From the NCBI GenBank assembly GCA_017549745.1, contig JAFYUA010000096.1:1-8944 (forward strand): 8,944 bases of DNA, given 5' to 3'. The stretch comes from Clostridia bacterium. GTDB lineage: Bacteria; Bacillota; Clostridia; UMGS1810. The first letter of the stretch is position 1. Each line of letters opens with the position of its first letter. Both the position numbers and the translations under genes were made by a program. The notes beneath the pieces were generated by a model. The model was not told where the DNA came from and ran no database searches. It saw only the letters and a list, made by a program, of their open reading frames with translations. This document shows positions 5,737 through 8,944 of the stretch, piece by piece.

Positions 5737-7102
5737 AAATGATAATGTATATATCGATTTGGACAATGGCCACAAATATGCTCTGAGAGACATCAAAAAC
5801 GGTGAGAATATTATAAAATATGGTTTCCCCATTGGACATGCAACAGAGGATATCGCAGAGGGTGAGCATGTTCATTCTCATAATGTAAAAACCAATCTGA
5901 GCGACATTTCTGAATATAGCTACAAATTTATCGGCACTCTTGTTGAGAAAGTACCAACGTCGCGCACCATCAAAGCATATGTTCGAAAAAACGGTGACAT
6001 CGGCATCAGAAATGAGATATTCATTGTCAATACTGTTGGATGCATCAATAAGACTGCTCAGATTATTGCCGAAAAATGCGGCGTGAATTATTTTAGTCAT
6101 CCTTTTGGTTGTTCACAGCTTGGAGGGGATATGGAAATCACTCAAAAAATCCTTGCGGGACTTGTGAAACACCCAAACGCGGGCGGCGTTCTTGTGTTGG
6201 GACTCGGATGTGAAAACAATAATATCGATGAGTTCAAAAAAGTTCTTGGCGAGGTCGATGGCGAAAGGGTGAGATTCCTCAACTGTCAGGATTGCAATGA
6301 TGAAATAGAAGAGGCATGCAGCATAATTGATGAACTCAAAAGCATAACAAGCAAAGATGTGCGCGTGGATGTACCCGTTTCTTCACTTCGCATAGGTCTC
6401 AAATGCGGTGGCAGTGATGGCTACAGTGGACTCACTGCTAACCCGTTGGTTGGTTCTTTGTGTGACAAGCTTGTGTCACATGGCGGCTCATGTGTGCTCA
6501 CTGAGGTGCCTGAAATGTTTGGCGCAGAACATCTCCTTATGGAAAGATGTGTTTCGCAAGATGTATTTGAAAAGTGTGTAAACATGATAAACAATTACAA
6601 AAAATATTTCATGGCACACAACCAACCAATCTATGAAAACCCATCACCCGGAAATAAAAAAGGCGGCATCACAACACTCGAAGAAAAATCCCTTGGATGT
6701 GTGCAAAAGGGTGGACTCTCTCCGGTTACAGATGTCATTACATATGGCGGCGAAATCACAAAACCCGGGCTCACTCTCATGGATGGCCCTGGAAATGACC
6801 TTGTAGCCGTTACAAATCTTGCGTGCAGCGGAGCTCATATTGTGCTATTCACAACCGGCAGAGGCACACCGTTTGGCGGGCCTGTGCCAACCATGAAAAT
6901 ATCCACCAATTCACGCCTTGCATCTAAAAAAACCAATTGGATAGATTTTGATGCAGGCAGATTGATCGATGGTGAATCAATGAGTGAATTGACAGATGAA
7001 TTGTGTGAAAGCTTGCTCGAAATTGCCGAGGGCAAACAAACCCTCAACGAGAAAAATGGTTATAAAGAAATTTCAATATTTAAGGATGGTGTAATTTTAT
7101 GA
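5711..7102 (+). CDS. uxaA: Altronate dehydratase, shortened N-terminal domain
   Basis: This cytosolic enzyme dehydrates D-altronate to 2-keto-3-deoxy-D-gluconate (KDG). From the TTG at 5711 it is 463 residues long. No in-frame ATG exists near the start. AAGGAG at 5693-5698 abuts another TTG (5699), and lies 12 bases before this one; a GTG at 5729 is the third choice. It therefore overlaps uxaB by about 26 bases. The N-terminal SAF domain is shortened: only about 7 residues (14-20) separate DNV from HKYALRDIKNG, where E. coli UxaA has a longer strand-loop segment. The rest is typical: IIKYGFPIGHAT (34-45), HVHSHNVKTNLSD (53-65), HPFGCSQLGGD (130-140), LGLGCENNN (163-171), and later LKCGGSDGYSG, GPGNDLVAVTNLACSGAH and TGRGTPFGGPVP. 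It overlaps uxaC by 4 bases. Confidence 0.92.
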   Translation: MEKKHIVHKNDNVYIDLDNGHKYALRDIKNGENIIKYGFPIGHATEDIAEGEHVHSHNVKTNLSDISEYSYKFIGTLVEKVPTSRTIKAYVRKNGDIGIRNEIFIVNTVGCINKTAQIIAEKCGVNYFSHPFGCSQLGGDMEITQKILAGLVKHPNAGGVLVLGLGCENNNIDEFKKVLGEVDGERVRFLNCQDCNDEIEEACSIIDELKSITSKDVRVDVPVSSLRIGLKCGGSDGYSGLTANPLVGSLCDKLVSHGGSCVLTEVPEMFGAEHLLMERCVSQDVFEKCVNMINNYKKYFMAHNQPIYENPSPGNKKGGITTLEEKSLGCVQKGGLSPVTDVITYGGEITKPGLTLMDGPGNDLVAVTNLACSGAHIVLFTTGRGTPFGGPVPTMKISTNSRLASKKTNWIDFDAGRLIDGESMSELTDELCESLLEIAEGKQTLNEKNGYKEISIFKDGVIL

Positions 7103-8466
7103 GTTTTATAAACAAGGATTTTATACTCAAGGGCAAGACCGCCAAAAAGTTGTATCATAGCTTTGCTGAAAATATGCCCATCGTTGATTATCATTGTCAC
7201 CTTTCGCCAAAAATGATTGCCGAAAACTATAAGTTCAAAAATGCATATGACCTTTTCCTTGGCGGCGACCACTATAAGTGGCGTCAGATGCGCACCGCAG
7301 GAATAGATGAGGCGTATATCACAGGGGATAAAGATGATTTTGAAAAGTTCAAAAAGTTTGCCTCAGTCATGCCAATGCTGATAGGCAATCCCATATACCA
7401 TTGGACTCACCTTGAATTGAAGAGGTATTTTGGCATAGACGATATTCTTACGGCAGATACTGCTGAAAAAATATGGGATAAGTGCAATGAACTGCTTGCC
7501 AAAGATGAGTTTTCGGCTCAGAATCTCATCCTGAACTCAAATGTTGAAATCATTTGCACAACGGATGACCCTGCCGATGATCTTTGCTACCACAAGCAAC
7601 TTAAAGAAAGCGGCTTCAAATGCAAGGTTTTGCCAACATTCAGACCGGACAAATGTGTAGAAATAAATAAACCCGGCTTTGATGAATACATTGCCCGTGC
7701 AGGCGTTGGAACATTTGAGCAATTGCTTCAATGGCTTTCTGACAGAATCGCATTTTTCCATGACAATGGGTGCAGATTGGCTGATCATGCTCTTGAAATC
7801 GTACCTTTCGGCATTGGTGATGCATCAGCGGTTTTTGAAGCAAAAAAAGCTGGCAATTCCATCTCGGAAAAAGATGAAAACATTTACAAAACTGCAGTTC
7901 TTTCTCACTGTGCAAAGGAATACACAAAGCTTGGCTGGACAATGCAGCTTCACATTGGTGCATTGAGAAACAACAACTCCATAATGTTTGAAAAATTAGG
8001 GCCTGATACCGGTTTTGACTCTATAAACGACTTGTGCATAGCGCAGAATTTATCACTGTTTTTAAACAATCTTGAAAAAGAAGATCAGCTTCCAAAAACC
8101 ATTCTCTATACACTTAACCCCAAGGATAATTATGTGCTCGGCACCATGCTTGGCAATTTCCAAAAAGCTCCCGTAAAGTGCAAAATACAGTTTGGCTCGG
8201 GTTGGTGGTTCAATGACAACAAAGACGGTATGGAGCAGCAGATGAAGGCTCTTGCCAACCTTGGTATGCTTGGCGCTTTTGTGGGCATGCTCACCGATTC
8301 CAGAAGCTTTGTGTCATATACCCGCCACGAATATTTCAGACGAATTCTGTGCAATATGATTGGTGAATGGGTCGATAACGGCGAATATCCTGCTGATTGG
8401 AAAAATCTTGAAAAGATTGTAAAAGGAATCTGCTATAACAACGCCAAAGAATATTTCAATTTTTAA
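7099..8466 (+). CDS. uxaC: Glucuronate/galacturonate isomerase (uronate isomerase)
   Basis: This 455-residue enzyme of the amidohydrolase superfamily interconverts D-glucuronate and D-fructuronate, and D-galacturonate and D-tagaturonate. It is the entry step that feeds UxaB. Metal ligands are expected at His32 and His34 in DYHCHLSP (30-37). Other signatures that match E. coli UxaC closely are GDHYKWRQMRTAGI, IGNPIYHWTHLELKRYFGI, TTDDPADD, FRPDK, LHIGALRNNN, LGPDTGFDSINDLC, TLNPKDNYVLGTM, FGSGWWFNDNKDGMEQQM and MLTDSRSFVSYTRHEYFRR. Length is close to the usual 470. The ATG overlaps the uxaA stop (ATGA), with AAGGATGG upstream as a loosely spaced ribosome site, so translation is coupled. It is the last gene of the operon and is followed directly by a strong hairpin terminator. 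Confidence 0.97.
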   Translation: MSFINKDFILKGKTAKKLYHSFAENMPIVDYHCHLSPKMIAENYKFKNAYDLFLGGDHYKWRQMRTAGIDEAYITGDKDDFEKFKKFASVMPMLIGNPIYHWTHLELKRYFGIDDILTADTAEKIWDKCNELLAKDEFSAQNLILNSNVEIICTTDDPADDLCYHKQLKESGFKCKVLPTFRPDKCVEINKPGFDEYIARAGVGTFEQLLQWLSDRIAFFHDNGCRLADHALEIVPFGIGDASAVFEAKKAGNSISEKDENIYKTAVLSHCAKEYTKLGWTMQLHIGALRNNNSIMFEKLGPDTGFDSINDLCIAQNLSLFLNNLEKEDQLPKTILYTLNPKDNYVLGTMLGNFQKAPVKCKIQFGSGWWFNDNKDGMEQQMKALANLGMLGAFVGMLTDSRSFVSYTRHEYFRRILCNMIGEWVDNGEYPADWKNLEKIVKGICYNNAKEYFNF

Positions 8467-8511
8467 CCACGAAAAAACACCTGTCAATTTGACGGGTGTT
8501 TTTTCGTGGTT
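8465..8511. terminator. Long symmetric bidirectional terminator after uxaC
   Basis: A perfect 17-bp stem joins 8465-8481 to 8495-8511, with a G-U pair and a further 3-bp GTC/GAC stem inside it around an AATTT loop. The short inner hairpin (ACACC...GGTGT) is followed by a run of T residues on either strand, because the outer stem contains matched A6 and T6 tracts. It overlaps the last two bases of the uxaC stop and lies just before the stop of the convergent Dabb gene, so it serves both. Confidence 0.92.
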
Positions 8512-8516
8512 ATTAT

Positions 8517-8819
8517 TCACACTTCAAAATCCAGACAGCTTCTTGAAGCGGTAAAAGGTCTTACTTTTGTGTTGGCTGCTTCAACATGAATAGGGTGCAC
8601 AGCGTAATTTTTCAGTGCTTCTTCACTTATAAAGCTTGAATCAAGCATCACATCAGCATTTGAACTCGGCAAACCCTTTGTATATACTTTAATATCCAAA
8701 AGCCCGGGAATCTGACCTGCCAAATTTTCAAGAGCTTCTTTCATTTCGGCCAGGATTTTTTCTTTTTGTTCCTTTGAATATTCATCCTTTAAAGTCCAAA
8801 GTATCACATGTTTTATCAT
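8517..8819 (-). CDS. Small Dabb-domain (stress-responsive A/B barrel) protein
   Basis: This is a 100-residue single-domain protein of the Dabb family, alpha/beta-barrel dimers related to ferredoxin-like folds whose cellular role is mostly unknown. Family marks are the opening MIKHVILWTLKDE with His4, a long helix with KEQKEKILAEMKEALENL (15-33), the IPGLLDIKVY strand (37-46), ADVMLDSSF (55-63), and the conserved YAVHPIHVEAAN at 72-83. The start at 8819 is chosen because GGAGGTGAT is perfectly placed 8 bases upstream and the family begins at this Met. The frame extends to an ATG at 8897, but that extension crosses the promoter. It is convergent with uxaC and has its own promoter, so no functional tie to hexuronate use is evident. 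Substrate unknown. Confidence 0.9.
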   Translation of the reverse strand: MIKHVILWTLKDEYSKEQKEKILAEMKEALENLAGQIPGLLDIKVYTKGLPSSNADVMLDSSFISEEALKNYAVHPIHVEAANTKVRPFTASRSCLDFEV

Positions 8820-8823
8820 ATAA

Positions 8824-8832
8824 ATCACCTCC
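8824..8832 (-). promoter_or_regulatory. Ribosome binding site fixing the Dabb start
   Basis: On the - strand GGAGGTGAT (8832-8824) lies 8 bases before the ATG at 8819. It is a near-perfect anti-16S match and decides the start against the in-frame ATG 78 bases upstream. Confidence 0.85.
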
Positions 8833-8845
8833 GTTGGTTGTTTGT

Positions 8846-8875
8846 AGTATATCATATGTTGCCAGTTTCTGTCAA
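8846..8875 (-). promoter_or_regulatory. Promoter of the Dabb gene
   Basis: On the - strand a perfect -35 TTGACA (8875-8870) and an extended -10 TGATATACT with core TATACT (8851-8846) are separated by 18 bases. This looks like a strong constitutive promoter. The bases from 8876 to the right edge show nothing else that I can assign. Confidence 0.78.
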
Positions 8876-8944
8876 TATATTGAGATAGTAAGTGCACAGT
8901 AGTCTGGGCATTGTTAAATTAGACAAAATAGTTGCAGATTATTA

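Noticed and set aside
7640..7966. Open frames of about 95-107 residues on both strands inside uxaC
   Set aside because: They are shadows of a very well conserved gene, without ribosome sites or recognisable motifs.
8820..8897. N-terminal extension of the Dabb protein
   Set aside because: The extra 26 residues would be encoded by the promoter and ribosome binding site; the Dabb domain starts at the Met at 8819.
1..8944. CRISPR arrays, tRNAs, rRNAs, insertion sequences, toxin or defence genes
   Set aside because: No regularly spaced repeats, cloverleaf sequences, transposase or nuclease motifs were seen; nearly all of the window is accounted for by metabolic and regulatory genes.

Overview
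The window reads as an ordinary chromosomal segment from a low- to moderate-G+C Gram-positive bacterium, most likely a member of Clostridia. The reasons are the AT-rich spacers, strong GGAGG-type ribosome binding sites, ATG/GTG/TTG starts, promoters with 17-18 bp spacers, and an aspartate carbamoyltransferase split into PyrB and a zinc-binding PyrI. No mobile element, prophage, CRISPR array, tRNA or rRNA was seen.

Region 1 (about 1-3010, + strand) is the 3' part of a pyrimidine biosynthesis operon: pyrF (cut by the left edge), pyrE, pyrB and pyrI, then an unrecognised 183-residue gene. Spacing is tight, from 1 to 28 bases, and every complete gene has its own ribosome binding site. Together the named products make carbamoyl-aspartate (PyrB, with PyrI as the allosteric subunit) and turn orotate into UMP (PyrE, then PyrF). 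The promoter and any attenuator lie to the left of the window. A bidirectional hairpin at 2983-3009 closes the operon.

Region 2 (about 3014-4275, - strand) holds two regulators. The first, next to the operon end, is a short DtxR/MntR-type metal-responsive repressor with its own near-consensus promoter. The second is an AraC-family activator with an N-terminal cupin domain, transcribed away from the sugar-acid operon that follows.

Region 3 (4423-8466, + strand) is a hexuronate operon, uxaB-uxaA-uxaC, with overlapping genes. UxaC isomerises D-galacturonate to D-tagaturonate (or D-glucuronate to D-fructuronate), UxaB reduces tagaturonate to D-altronate, and UxaA dehydrates altronate to 2-keto-3-deoxygluconate (KDG). 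The divergent AraC gene is the obvious candidate regulator. The 147-base gap between them has a promoter for each side and two inverted repeats placed over the -35 elements. KDG kinase, KDPG aldolase, a transporter and pectin depolymerases are absent here.

Region 4 (8465-8944) holds a long symmetric terminator shared by uxaC and a convergent small Dabb-domain gene, followed by that gene's strong promoter and about 70 bases with nothing recognisable.

I did not find an obviously undescribed system. The points worth a second look are the unrecognised gene at the end of the pyr operon, the shortened N-terminal domain of UxaA, the unusual metal ligands of the DtxR-like protein, and the AraC/uxa operator candidates.
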